Source of the DNA: Macropodus opercularis
Lineage: Eukaryota > Chordata > Actinopteri > Anabantiformes > Osphronemidae
DNA length: 64,000 nucleotides
Assembly (NCBI GenBank): GCA_030770545.1
Contig: CM061098.1
Coordinates: forward strand, 9,369,501 to 9,433,500
Reading direction: 5' to 3'
The position numbers were made by a program, and so were the translations under genes. Positions 1-11,630 of this stretch are shown here, piece by piece. The notes under the pieces are model-generated. The model ran no database searches. It worked only from the letters and a program-made list of their open reading frames with translations, and was not told the origin of the DNA. Positions within the stretch are counted from its first letter, which is position 1. Each line of letters begins with the position of its first letter.

Positions 1-392
1 GCTACAAACGTCTTTAGTGAAAGGAAAAATATAACACATGTAGTTGATTCACTTGTTCAAATGCTTAGGATGGGGATACTGAAAAACATTGCAATCGAGA
101 CCAGGTCTGACAAGTAGAAGAAAAAGAGGTCAGACGAATGTGCAAATGTTATGAATGTTTTAGAATAAGGTGTTTGTCCTCCATTTATTTTAGATTAAAG
201 ACCATAAACATATGTGCTTGACGAAATGTTCTCTTGCAAATTTGCCAATAGTCCAACTACATTAAATGGGTGCTGTCCATGGTACTGAAATGAAATGTTT
301 ACCATAAGTTTCTAAATTATGGAAAACATTAATTACGAAAATGCATAAAAACACCATGAAGCAAATACACAATAAAAAGCATCTTAACCAAC
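1..392. other. Intergenic/intronic spacer 3' of exon A1
   Basis: This non-coding stretch follows the splice donor of A1 on the minus strand. Any A1 pre-mRNA would transcribe it as intron on the way to constant exons outside the window. The only element I recognise is an RE1-like site at 269-289. Confidence 0.8.
269..289 (-). promoter_or_regulatory. RE1/NRSE-like silencer (REST site)
   Basis: On the minus strand the sequence reads CAGTACCATGGACAGCACC after TT, matching about 18 of 21 positions of the RE1 consensus (core CAGCACCACGGACAGCGCC). REST represses neuronal genes outside neurons through such sites. It lies about 100 bp 3' of the A1 donor. Unlike the other sites in this window, it reads in the direction of transcription. 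Confidence 0.7.
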
Positions 393-2828
393 CTCTAGAG
401 GAGAGTCTGGTTCGTCCAGGATGCTCTTCTCACTCTGTATTCTCTGCATGGTTCCTGTTGAACTGGGATCCATTATTAACACGTTCTGACTACCAGCTGT
501 GCCGAACTTACAGTCACTCTTTCTGGAGTCAGTCGTCCTGCACAACTCGTAGTTGTACACGTGTTGGAGAGTCCCTGTCCCCAAAGTGTCCGAGTAACGT
601 GGGGGATAATAAGGAATCACTGGGAGGTTGGAGTGATACAGGATGCGAGACTGTCTCCACCTGTAGATCTTGACGGATATAATCACCACTAAACACGTGA
701 TGAACAGGAAGGAAACTACAGCCAGAGCCAGCACTAAGTAAAAAGTCAGGTTGTCATTGTACTCCTTGTCGTGTGTAAAGTCAGTGAACTCCGACAGCAC
801 TTCAGGGAAGCTGTCCGCCACCGCCACGTTCACAATGACTGTAGCTGAACGAGAGGGCTGCCCGTTGTCCTCCACTATGACAGTCAGTCTCTGCTTGACT
901 ACATCTTTATCAGTCACTTGGCGGATGGTTCTGATCTCTCCATTCTGTAAGCCCACTTCAAACAGCGCCCTGTCTGTGGCTTTCTGCAGTTTATAGGAGA
1001 GCCAGGCGTTCTGTCCAGAGTCCACATCAACAGCCACCACTTTAGTCACCAGATAGCCCACATCTGCTGAACGAGGCACCATCTCAGCCACCATAGAGCC
1101 ACCAGTCTGGACTGGGTACAGAACCTGAGGAGGGTTGTCGTTCTGGTCCTGGATCAGTATCTTCACTGTCACGTTACTACTGAGTGGAGGAGAACCTCCA
1201 TCCTGAGCTTTAATAATAAAAAGCAGCTGTTTTAAGTTTTCATAATCAAAAGAGCGAACAGCGTGTACTACTCCACTTTCTGCATTTACTGACACATATT
1301 CAGAAATGGCAGATCCTCCGACATTACTGTTTTCCAGAATAAAAGATATTCGGGCGTTTTGATTCTCATCGGGATCTTTAGCCTTAACTGTTAAAACTGA
1401 AACACCTGGAGAGTTATTCTCTCCAATAAACGCACTGTAAACGCTTTGTGAAAACAGAGGAGCATTGTCGTTCACGTCGGAAACCTTTAGGTTAAACGTT
1501 TTCTTCGTTGATAGAGGAGGTGTTCCTGCATCTGTAGCAACAACAGTGATGTTATATTCTGAAACACGTTCTCGGTCTAATTGAGTATCTGTTACTAAAG
1601 TATAGTAGTTCCTTAAACTTGACTTCATCTTAAAAGGAGCATTTTGTTCTACTTTGCATGTTACCTGACCGTTTTCAGCAGAATCCAGATCTTTAATGTT
1701 AATAATTCCAATAGTTGTTCCAGGAGGAGAGTCTTCTGACACTGGACTAGTGAATGACATGACGCTTATGAGAGGGGCGTTGTCATTCACATCAGTCACT
1801 TCAATTACGACTTTGCTCGAATCAGTCAATCCTCCTTGATCTTTTGCCTCAATTCTAAGTTCGTACTTTCTGTCCTTTTCGTAATCGATCAAGCCCGTTA
1901 TTAAAATTACTCCACTGTGTTCATTTATACTGAACACATCTCTGAGACCACTGCTGAGGTCTGAAAACGAGTATGACACTATACTATTGGAACCGAAATC
2001 TGCGTCACTAGCGTTAACAGTAGTAACATATGTGTCTCTTGGAGCGTTTTCCATAACTGTGGCTTTATACACAGACTGATTAAATACTGGCGCATTATCG
2101 TTGTTATCTAAAACAGTGATTTCTATATTTACTGTTCCTGATCTCTGTGGTGTTCCGCCGTCTACAGCTATTAGCTTCAGGGACAGGGTGGGATTCGTTT
2201 CTCTGTCTAACGGCTTCTGAAGCACCATCTCTGCATATTTCTTTCCATCTGCATTCGAGTTTTGTTTTAAAACAAAATGACGGTTTTCTGTAAGAAAATA
2301 TTCCTTAAGTCCATTAACACCTACATCGAGATCTTCTGCACTAATGAGTGGAAAACGAGAGCCAATATTGGCTGATTCACTGATTTCGAAGATGATATTA
2401 TTCTTATTAAAGGTTGGTGAGTGATCGTTAATGTCTGTTATTTCTACTGTAATTTGGTGGAGCTCCATTGGGTTTTCTAAAAGCACCTCAAAGCTGAAAC
2501 TACACGGTGTTATGTCTCCGCAAAGCTGCTCTCGGTCTATTTTGTCGTTCACGACTAGAATCCCTTTGTCTGTCTTCAGCTCGGTGTAATGCATGTTCTC
2601 TCCAGTCACGATACGGGCCCGACCAGAACGAAGCCTTTTCACATCCAAGCCAAGGTCCTGTGCTACGTTACCGATTAGGGAGCCTCTCTTCATCTCCTCA
2701 GGTATAGAATATCGGATGTGTCCGGTCGCCATATTAAAATATAAAAGCAAGAAGAGAAGCTGCCAAGGCTTTCTGCGACCAAAGCACCATTTCACGGACT
2801 GGGCATATGATGATGCTCCACAAGCCAT
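393..2828 (-). CDS. Clustered protocadherin variable exon A1 (type I, gamma-like)
   Basis: This encodes 812 residues of a neuronal homophilic adhesion receptor, before splicing to constant exons outside the window. The signal peptide is about residues 1-36, cleaved before HIRYS. EC1 carries the family's CX5C loop (C103-C109) and ends in the Ca-binding linker DINDHSP (132-138). Six cadherin repeats follow; EC6 is about 569-678, the membrane span about 693-719, and the tail 720-812. The reading frame extends upstream to 2867, but that codon is TTG, so the ATG at 2828 is chosen. The exon ends at the donor GAG|GTTGGT. From EC6 on it is nearly the same as B and C, while EC1-EC5 are its own. It is identical to A2. 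The gamma assignment rests on tail resemblance and is tentative. Confidence 0.93.
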
Positions 2829-3059
2829 AACGAAAGATAAAATAAAAAAAAAAGTCCTTTGCGTCAATCCAATCAGCCTTTAGAAAGTCTACTGAATGTC
2901 CCAGTAAAGGTAAATGATGTTATTTGTTTAATTTGACATCTGTATCTGAAGGACTAAGTCACTGAAAACGAGCAGACTAACGCTCGAAAGTCTGCCTACA
3001 CGATTCTGCTCATGATAGGAAGGGAGGGGACTGTGTGGTTGGAGACATAATGTTGCATT

Positions 3060-3082
3060 GACCAACAGCGTCCCTTGGAGTT
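3060..3082 (-). promoter_or_regulatory. CSE promoter element of A1 (CTCF-like)
   Basis: The minus strand reads CCAAGGGACGCTGTTGGTC, with the CGCT core typical of the protocadherin conserved sequence element. It lies about 230 bp upstream of the A1 ATG. The same block recurs upstream of B, the hybrid's donor gene and A2. Confidence 0.75.
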
Positions 3083-3445
3083 CAAAATTAGTAATGTCAT
3101 GGATAAAATTGCATGTGGGAATTCTCTTATTATACATCATAAAGGTATCAATACCACTATAATATTTCGTAACCAGTTTACAGTTGTCAAAGACTCCACT
3201 GCAATTTGACATATTCGATAAATTAAGACGTCAAACAAAAGTAAAAGGACATTAGTCAAATGGAAATGAAAGTAAATCAGAGTATTCAAGGTCTTAAAAG
3301 AATTTTTGGAGAATTCAAAGATAAAATTCTTAAATCACAGTAACACTGTCAATGTGTTTGAATATGACATTATGTGTGCAACACGCCACTACAAGTAAAA
3401 CTCCAAACAAAATGACAGCACTTTAAATCAACAAATGTAGTTTTG

Positions 3446-3461
3446 ACTAACCTCTAGAGGA
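3446..3461 (-). pseudogene. Orphan type I exon end with splice donor
   Basis: The minus strand reads CCTCTAGAGGTTAGTC, the same last codons (P-L-E) and donor as B1. It sits about 115 bp 3' of the real B1 donor, with no coding sequence attached. It is probably a remnant of a lost exon end. The match is short, so chance is not excluded. Confidence 0.45.
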
Positions 3462-3574
3462 TTATCTAGAGTATCATTATCAATAAATTGAGACTAACAT
3501 TTTTTTCCCCATATGCTGTATGTGAACCACAACATCAAGGCAATGAACACAAAAAGCTAACGGCTTTAACTAAC

Positions 3575-6019
3575 CTCTAGAGGAGAGTCTGGTTCGTCCA
3601 GGATGCTCTTCTCACTCTGTATTCTCTGCATGGTTCCTGTTGAACTGGGATCCATTATCAGCACGTTCTGACTACCAGCTCTGCCGAACTTACAGTCACT
3701 CTTTCTGGAGTCAGTCGTCCTGCACACCTCGTAGTTGTACACGTGTTGGAGAGTCCCTGTCCCCAAAGTGTCCGAGTAACGTGGTGGATAATAAGGAATC
3801 ACCGGGAGGTTGGAGTGATACAGGATGCGAGACTGTCTCCACCTGTAGATTTTGACTGAGATAATCACCACTAAACACGTGATGAACAGGAAGGAAACTA
3901 CAGCCAGAGCCAGCACTAAGTAAAAAGTCAGGTTGTCATTGTACTCCTTGTCGTGTGTAAAGTCAGTGAACTCCGACAGCACTTCAGGGAAGCTGTCCGC
4001 CACCGCCACGTTCACAATGACTGTAGCTGAACGAGAGGGCTGCCCGTTGTCCTCCACTATGACAGTCAGTCTCTGCTTGACTACATCTTTATCAGTCACT
4101 TGGCGGATGGTTCTGATCTCTCCATTCTGTAAGCCCACTTCAAACAGCGCCCTGTCTGTGGCTTTCTGCAGTTTATAGGAGAGCCAGGCGTTCTGTCCAG
4201 AGTCCACATCAACAGCCACCACTTTAGTCACCAGATAGCCCACATCTGCTGAACGAGGCACCATCTCAGCCACCATAGAGCCACCAGTCTGGACTGGGTA
4301 CAGAACCTGAGGACGGTTGTCATTCTGGTCCTGAATCAGTATTTTCACGGTGACGTTACTGCTGAGTGGAGGAGAACCTCCATCTTGCGCCTTTATTGTA
4401 AATGTCAGCTGTTTGATTTGCTCATAATCAAATGAACGTACTGCATGAATCACACCATTTTCTGCATTAACTGACACATAATCAGATATTGGGGATCCTC
4501 CGATTTCACAGTTTTCTAAAATATATGAAACGCGTGCGTTATGATTTTCGTCTGGATCTTTGGCATTCACACTTAGTACAGAAACACCCGGAGAGTTATT
4601 CTCTGTTATCAATGCACTGTACGTGACCTGTGAAAATAGAGGCACATTATCATTGACGTCCGATATTTTTAAATAAAAGATTCTTTTCGTTATGAGTGGA
4701 GGCGATCCGCCGTCCGAGACAACAACAGTGATGTTACACTCTGACAGATTTTCACGATCTAATGCAGCATCAGTTATCACTGCATAATAATTTCTTACAG
4801 TGGATTTAATTTTAAAGGGAACGTTGCCTTCGATTACGCATCGTACCTGCCCGTTTTTACCTGAATCAATATCTTTAACATTAATTATACCAATAGTGGT
4901 TCCAACAGGAGAGTCTTCTGACACAGGACTACTGAATGACATAACATTAATGACCGGAGCGTTGTCATTTACATCGATAACCTCAATTTCAACTTTGCTG
5001 GAATCGGTCAGTCCGCCTTGATCCTTAGCTTCAACCCTGAACTCAATTTTTTTATCTCTTTCAAAATCGATCTGCTTAGCAACATATATTTTTCCAGAAG
5101 CTTCATCTATGTCGAACAAATCGGCTAATCCTGCCTTTGACTTAGAAAAAGAATATGTTATTATACCGTTCAGATCGCTGTCTTTATCGCTCGCATTCAC
5201 GGAGACAATATAAGTACCCTTGACTGCATTTTCAGTGACTACAGCCTTATACACCGATTGATTAAACACAGGAGCATTATCATTGCTATCCAAGACATTG
5301 ATGCCTATATTTACTGTACCGGATCTCTGAGGGTTTCCGCCATCTACAGCCAACAGTTTAAGAGACATGTGTGGCTGTTCTTCTCTGTCTAAGGCCTTCT
5401 GAAGCACCATCTCAGCATATTTACTGCCGTCAGGATTAACGTGTTGTTTTAAAACAAAATTGTCGTTCGGCGTCAAAATGTAGTTTTGCAGACCGTTTTC
5501 TCCGACATCTGCATCGTCTGCACTCTCCAAAACAAAACGGGAGCCGAGCGCAGCTGACTCACTAATTTCAAATTCAAGGTGGTTATTTTGAAAACTGGGA
5601 GTATTGTCGTTTATGTCTAATACCTCTATGGTCACAGAGTGCAATTCCATCGGGTTTTCCAGCAGAATCTCAAAGGTAAAGCTACAAGGTGTGGTGTCTC
5701 CACATAGCTGCTCCCGATCTATTCTCTCATTCACGACCAAGATCCCTTTGTCTGTCTTCAGCTCCGTGTACTGAACATTTTCTCCAGTCACTATGCGGGC
5801 TCGACCAGATCGAAGCCTTTTCAAATCCAGACCAAGGTCTTGCACGATGTTGCCAACGAGGGACCCTTTCTTCATCTCCTCTGGGATCGAATACCTAATT
5901 TGCGCATCTGATTGATTAAGAACATAACATAAGCAAATAAACAGATGTGTTGCTCTTCGTAGTCGTCCACTCAATCGCCATCTTACTCCTCTATCTCGAT
6001 TGTATTCTTTGAACGCCAT
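3575..6019 (-). CDS. Clustered protocadherin variable exon B1 (type I, gamma-like)
   Basis: The exon encodes 815 residues. A basic N-terminus precedes the signal core (HLFICLCYV), with cleavage near residue 39 before QIRYS. EC1 has C106 and C112 of the CX5C loop. EC6 is about 572-680, the membrane span about 696-722, and the tail 723-815. The ATG at 6019 is the first in frame. The exon ends at GAG|GTTAGT. The linker before EC6 reads DQNDNRPQ where A and C have DQNDNPPQ. From VLYPVQTGG onward it is almost indistinguishable from A and C, whereas EC1-EC5 share only family-level similarity with C. It is identical to B2. Confidence 0.94.
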
Positions 6020-6234
6020 GAGGAAAAAGCAAAAAGTGCAATATAATAAGGATTCTCAATCCAGAGGGAAACGAGACAATATTCCAGGTTATAGATGATT
6101 AACAAACTTTTAAAGCGACTGTAACTGTGATGAGGCTGACCTCATATGAAACAACAATCCTCACATCTTCTGTAACGGAACGACAGGGGAGGGGAAATTG
6201 CTGCTTCACAAAGGGCGGTAGGATTGATTTGCCA

Positions 6235-6256
6235 TGCAACAGCGTCACTTAGAGGC
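6235..6256 (-). promoter_or_regulatory. CSE promoter element of B1 (CTCF-like)
   Basis: The minus strand reads CTCTAAGTGACGCTGTTGCA, with an intact CGCT core, about 215 bp upstream of the B1 ATG. It shares GACGCTGTTG with the A and hybrid elements. Confidence 0.75.
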
Positions 6257-6678
6257 TTAAATGTGAATCTGAATCAAAATACCCTAGTCTACAAGCCAGG
6301 AAATGTTTGTGATGTCTGTCATTCATTTTGCAGGTTGATTAGATTGCATATATTAGGACCAAAAACAAATCACTATATAAAGATCACATTTTAATTTTGC
6401 ACTCATCTAATAGTTAAAATCTAACTTTTACTTTGTAGAAAGAAAAGCACAAAAACTATAAGACTGTGGAACAAAGTATGCAAACAAAATAGACTATACA
6501 ATGGATGTTACCGATTTCAACACTAAATAGTTCAGGACAGATTCAAATAGAGAGTCCTTGGTCCTACAAAACTCAAGTCAAAGAAGCTGGGAGTAGTGAA
6601 TACAATCCAGTTAGTTTCAAAGTAAAGCCTAAGGAAAAACTCTAAGAAAACCAAACAATAAATCCTCAAAAGCAACAC

Positions 6679-6699
6679 TTCAGCACCTTGGACAGCGGC
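6679..6699 (+). promoter_or_regulatory. RE1/NRSE-like silencer (REST site)
   Basis: It reads TT then CAGCACCTTGGACAGCGGC, about 18 of 21 consensus positions, with both half-sites intact. It lies about 460 bp 3' of the type I donor at 7160 and about 660 bp 5' of the B1 ATG. Confidence 0.75.
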
Positions 6700-6794
6700 T
6701 GAACTGCAAACGCGTGTTCACCCTCCTGTGCTACATAGCATACTGAAAACTAACCAGAGTAGACATTTGACAAACTGCTCATGACTGCTCTACA

Positions 6795-6935
6795 TTCAGC
6801 ATAACTCGCACATGCTGGAGAGTCCCTGTCTCCACCAAAGTGTCTGAGTAACGTGGGGGATAATAAGGAATCACTGGGAGGTTGGAGTGATACAGGATGC
6901 GAGACTGTCTTCACCTGTAGATTTTCACTGAGACC
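6795..6935 (-). pseudogene. Decayed type I transmembrane-proximal tail fragment
   Basis: This stretch matches the live type I exons from just after the membrane span (YRWRQSRILYHSNLPV...) to the GTGTLQH region, with substitutions and a 3-base insertion (tctccaccaaag versus tccccaaag). No cadherin repeats are attached. It is a dead remnant of another variable exon, about 225 bp 3' of the hybrid donor. Confidence 0.85.
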
Positions 6936-7159
6936 ATTTTCAACTTAACAATATATTTGTAATACTTCTAAACAACCAATAAATAATTGTGTTATTATAA
7001 TTGTGCTCGTCAAATGAAACAACATATTATATGTCTGAAATAAATATAACATTTTTTTAAGCATTGTTATCAAAGGATGAAAATGATGCTGTCCCTTTAC
7101 TGTATGTGTAAAATAATACACGAATTCAAAGCAGCACAAACAGCTCGTTTTTAACTAAC

Positions 7160-8148
7160 CTCTAGAGGAGAGTCTGGTTGGTCCAGGATAATCTTCTCAC
7201 TCTGTATTCTCTGCATGGTTCCTGTTGAACTTGGATCCATTATCAGCACGTTCTGACTACCAGCTCTGCCGAACTTACAGTCACTCTTTCTGGAGTCAGT
7301 CGTCCTGCACACCTCGTAGTTGTACACGTGTTGGAGAGTCCCTGTCCCCAAAGTATCTGAGTAACGTGGTGGATAATAAGGAATCACTGGGAGGTTGGAG
7401 TGATACAGGATGCGAGACTGTCTCCACCTGTAGATTTTGACTGAGATAATCACCACTAAACACGTGATGAACAGGAAGGAAACTACAGCCAGAGCCAGCA
7501 CTAAGTAAAAAGTCAGGTTGTCATTGTACTCCTTGTCGTGTGTAAAGTCAGTGAACTCCGACAGCACTTCAGGGAAGCTGTCCGCCACCGCCACGTTCAC
7601 AATGACTGTAGCTGAACGAGAGGGCTGCCCGTTGTCCTCCACTATGACAGATCATTGGCTGTGGGTAAAACAAAACGCGCTCCCGGTGCGGCTGATTCTG
7701 CAATAGTCAATTTCATGTCGTGCTGAGAAAAAGAAGGTGAATTATCGTTTATATCTAGCACCTCGACCGTAACATGATGGAGCTCCATTGGGTTTTCCAA
7801 AATCAAGTCAAAGGTAAAGCTGCACGGTGTTACGTCTTCACAAAGCCGCTCTCGATCTATTCTCTCATTCACTACTAGAAGTCCTTTGTCTGTCTTCAGC
7901 TCGGTGTAGTGATTGTTGTCTCCTGTCACGATTCGGGCTCGACCTGAACGGAGCCTCTCTACACCTATTCCCAGGTCCAACGCGACATTGCCTATTAGAG
8001 ATCCTTTCTTCATTTCTTCCGGTATGGAATAACGGATCTGAGCACTGGCAGTGTTGCTGAGAAAAAGAAAAAACAGCAGGATTTGTTGCGTCATTCTGTG
8101 GCATAAACGCCATCTTAGAGTCCGGTAGAGAAATTCTCGAAAATCCAT
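7160..8148 (-). pseudogene. Hybrid protocadherin exon at the duplication junction (broken)
   Basis: The 5' part (8148 down to 7651) starts a protocadherin not otherwise present here, called D. It has a signal peptide (cleavage about residue 36 before QIRYS), a full EC1 with C103 and C109, and the start of EC2, ending at ...PTAND. The 3' part (7650-7160) is exactly the end of exon C: mid-EC6 (VEDNGQPS), membrane span, type I tail and donor GAG|GTTAGT. The parts are out of frame: the D frame reaches TAG at 7642-7644 just past the joint, giving about 168 residues with no membrane anchor. EC2 to mid-EC6 are missing. It could only encode a truncated secreted EC1 fragment, if anything. The ATG at 8148 is preferred because it precedes the usual basic stretch and signal core. 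Confidence 0.93.
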
Positions 8149-8398
8149 GATAAACGTGTGTAAAATGTAATACACCAACACTAAGCTTTGAAGACCCAAG
8201 TCTTATTTATGCAGGTCAACGTTAGAATGCAATCAATACTGAGTAATTCCAGGTTCCTTTTCTCACTACGGAAAAAAAAACAAAGTCAAAGCCGACTGTC
8301 TTTCCTCATGTCAGTGTAGTTTTGAATCTACAGAAGATCCGCCTCAGCAACGCAGAATGAACAAGGCACCGCCTAAAAAAAGCCCGCATTCGTTTTTT

Positions 8399-8421
8399 GA
8401 CCAACAGCGTCCCTCAGAGTC
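8399..8421 (-). promoter_or_regulatory. CSE promoter element of the hybrid exon (gene D promoter)
   Basis: The minus strand reads CTGAGGGACGCTGTTGGTC, with the CGCT core intact, about 250 bp upstream of the ATG at 8148. The promoter looks functional although the exon behind it is broken. Confidence 0.75.
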
Positions 8422-9070
8422 TACTCAAAGAAACTCACCCCTGGAAATAAAGAGTGGAAGTTCAACCAGTATAGCAACTGAATACTGGCTCTCACCTTCT
8501 GCATAAATAACAGCCATTGTCATTGCACGCCAAACTGAAATACACAACTAAGTATTTGAGATATGGGGTAGATAAGTGCCAGCATAACCATTATATCATT
8601 GTAGTTATAATATGCGCCACTTACAAAAATATGTTGCACTGAATCAAAGATTAAGCGCAGAAAAAAAGTCTGTCTTAGTCTGAGCCTTTCGATCAAGTAT
8701 ATTTTTAAGTGGACATTTTGGAGAAAAAAGTTTAGTTTGAACAACTGAAGCAATGACACGTTCCACCTCCACAAAAATTATATTATGGCACCAAACATGT
8801 ATGCTACAAACGTCTTTAGTGAAAGGAAAAATATAACACATGTAGTTGATTCACTTGTTCAAATGCTTAGGATGGGGATACTGAAAAACATTGCAATCGA
8901 GACCAGGTCTGACAAGTAGAAGAAAAAGAGGTCAGACGAATGTGCAAATGTTATGAATGTTTTAGAATAAGGTGTTTGTCCTCCATTTATTTTAGATTAA
9001 AGACCATAAACATATGTGCTTGACGAAATGTTCTCTTGCAAATTTGCCAATAGTCCAACTACATTAAATG

Positions 9071-9091
9071 GGTGCTGTCCATGGTACTGAA
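9071..9091 (-). promoter_or_regulatory. RE1/NRSE-like silencer (second copy)
   Basis: This is the exact copy of the site at 269-289, about 105 bp 3' of the A2 donor. Confidence 0.7.
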
Positions 9092-9194
9092 ATGAAATGT
9101 TTACCATAAGTTTCTAAATTATGGAAAACATTAATTACGAAAATGCATAAAAACACCATGAAGCAAATACACAATAAAAAGCATCTTAACCAAC

Positions 9195-11630
9195 CTCTAG
9201 AGGAGAGTCTGGTTCGTCCAGGATGCTCTTCTCACTCTGTATTCTCTGCATGGTTCCTGTTGAACTGGGATCCATTATTAACACGTTCTGACTACCAGCT
9301 GTGCCGAACTTACAGTCACTCTTTCTGGAGTCAGTCGTCCTGCACAACTCGTAGTTGTACACGTGTTGGAGAGTCCCTGTCCCCAAAGTGTCCGAGTAAC
9401 GTGGGGGATAATAAGGAATCACTGGGAGGTTGGAGTGATACAGGATGCGAGACTGTCTCCACCTGTAGATCTTGACGGATATAATCACCACTAAACACGT
9501 GATGAACAGGAAGGAAACTACAGCCAGAGCCAGCACTAAGTAAAAAGTCAGGTTGTCATTGTACTCCTTGTCGTGTGTAAAGTCAGTGAACTCCGACAGC
9601 ACTTCAGGGAAGCTGTCCGCCACCGCCACGTTCACAATGACTGTAGCTGAACGAGAGGGCTGCCCGTTGTCCTCCACTATGACAGTCAGTCTCTGCTTGA
9701 CTACATCTTTATCAGTCACTTGGCGGATGGTTCTGATCTCTCCATTCTGTAAGCCCACTTCAAACAGCGCCCTGTCTGTGGCTTTCTGCAGTTTATAGGA
9801 GAGCCAGGCGTTCTGTCCAGAGTCCACATCAACAGCCACCACTTTAGTCACCAGATAGCCCACATCTGCTGAACGAGGCACCATCTCAGCCACCATAGAG
9901 CCACCAGTCTGGACTGGGTACAGAACCTGAGGAGGGTTGTCGTTCTGGTCCTGGATCAGTATCTTCACTGTCACGTTACTACTGAGTGGAGGAGAACCTC
10001 CATCCTGAGCTTTAATAATAAAAAGCAGCTGTTTTAAGTTTTCATAATCAAAAGAGCGAACAGCGTGTACTACTCCACTTTCTGCATTTACTGACACATA
10101 TTCAGAAATGGCAGATCCTCCGACATTACTGTTTTCCAGAATAAAAGATATTCGGGCGTTTTGATTCTCATCGGGATCTTTAGCCTTAACTGTTAAAACT
10201 GAAACACCTGGAGAGTTATTCTCTCCAATAAACGCACTGTAAACGCTTTGTGAAAACAGAGGAGCATTGTCGTTCACGTCGGAAACCTTTAGGTTAAACG
10301 TTTTCTTCGTTGATAGAGGAGGTGTTCCTGCATCTGTAGCAACAACAGTGATGTTATATTCTGAAACACGTTCTCGGTCTAATTGAGTATCTGTTACTAA
10401 AGTATAGTAGTTCCTTAAACTTGACTTCATCTTAAAAGGAGCATTTTGTTCTACTTTGCATGTTACCTGACCGTTTTCAGCAGAATCCAGATCTTTAATG
10501 TTAATAATTCCAATAGTTGTTCCAGGAGGAGAGTCTTCTGACACTGGACTAGTGAATGACATGACGCTTATGAGAGGGGCGTTGTCATTCACATCAGTCA
10601 CTTCAATTACGACTTTGCTCGAATCAGTCAATCCTCCTTGATCTTTTGCCTCAATTCTAAGTTCGTACTTTCTGTCCTTTTCGTAATCGATCAAGCCCGT
10701 TATTAAAATTACTCCACTGTGTTCATTTATACTGAACACATCTCTGAGACCACTGCTGAGGTCTGAAAACGAGTATGACACTATACTATTGGAACCGAAA
10801 TCTGCGTCACTAGCGTTAACAGTAGTAACATATGTGTCTCTTGGAGCGTTTTCCATAACTGTGGCTTTATACACAGACTGATTAAATACTGGCGCATTAT
10901 CGTTGTTATCTAAAACAGTGATTTCTATATTTACTGTTCCTGATCTCTGTGGTGTTCCGCCGTCTACAGCTATTAGCTTCAGGGACAGGGTGGGATTCGT
11001 TTCTCTGTCTAACGGCTTCTGAAGCACCATCTCTGCATATTTCTTTCCATCTGCATTCGAGTTTTGTTTTAAAACAAAATGACGGTTTTCTGTAAGAAAA
11101 TATTCCTTAAGTCCATTAACACCTACATCGAGATCTTCTGCACTAATGAGTGGAAAACGAGAGCCAATATTGGCTGATTCACTGATTTCGAAGATGATAT
11201 TATTCTTATTAAAGGTTGGTGAGTGATCGTTAATGTCTGTTATTTCTACTGTAATTTGGTGGAGCTCCATTGGGTTTTCTAAAAGCACCTCAAAGCTGAA
11301 ACTACACGGTGTTATGTCTCCGCAAAGCTGCTCTCGGTCTATTTTGTCGTTCACGACTAGAATCCCTTTGTCTGTCTTCAGCTCGGTGTAATGCATGTTC
11401 TCTCCAGTCACGATACGGGCCCGACCAGAACGAAGCCTTTTCACATCCAAGCCAAGGTCCTGTGCTACGTTACCGATTAGGGAGCCTCTCTTCATCTCCT
11501 CAGGTATAGAATATCGGATGTGTCCGGTCGCCATATTAAAATATAAAAGCAAGAAGAGAAGCTGCCAAGGCTTTCTGCGACCAAAGCACCATTTCACGGA
11601 CTGGGCATATGATGATGCTCCACAAGCCAT
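9195..11630 (-). CDS. Clustered protocadherin variable exon A2 (type I), identical to A1
   Basis: Its 812 residues are the same as A1 throughout, so both would give the same adhesive specificity. The signal peptide is 1-36, the EC1 loop C103-C109, EC6 about 569, the membrane span about 693-719, and the donor GAG|GTTGGT. The start is the ATG at 11630; the frame opens further to a TTG at 11669. Its 3' neighbour is the broken hybrid and its 5' neighbour B2. If the duplication is an assembly duplicate, A1 and A2 are one gene. Confidence 0.93.

Larger units (their letters stand above)
2829..3574. other. Spacer between A1 and B1 (A1 promoter region)
   Basis: It holds the A1 promoter element at 3060-3082 and an orphan type I exon-end/splice-donor sequence near 3446-3461. 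A 94-codon reading frame at 2928-3212 has no family resemblance, so I do not call it. Nothing else is recognisable. Confidence 0.75.
6020..7159. other. Spacer between B1 and the hybrid exon
   Basis: It contains the B1 promoter element (6235-6256), an RE1-like site (6679-6699) and a decayed exon-tail fragment (about 6795-6935). The remainder is AT-rich with no gene seen. It is repeated at 14822-15961. Confidence 0.8.
1..7650. repeat. Left copy of an 8,802-bp tandem duplication
   Basis: Bases 1-7650 match 8803-16452 at a constant offset of 8,802. Exon A, exon B, the spacers and even the 10-A run near 2845/11647 agree, and I saw no mismatch or indel in the lines I compared. The copy is cut by the left window edge and ends inside the third exon at 7650, where the match stops abruptly (left continues atcattgg, right continues tcagtctc). 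Perfect identity means either a very recent duplication, ongoing homogenisation, or an assembly duplication. Confidence 0.95.
8149..9194. other. Spacer between the hybrid exon and A2
   Basis: Bases 8149-8802 are single-copy in this window and contain the promoter element of gene D (8399-8421). From 8803 the sequence repeats bases 1-392, including an RE1-like site at 9071-9091. No other gene was seen. Confidence 0.8.
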
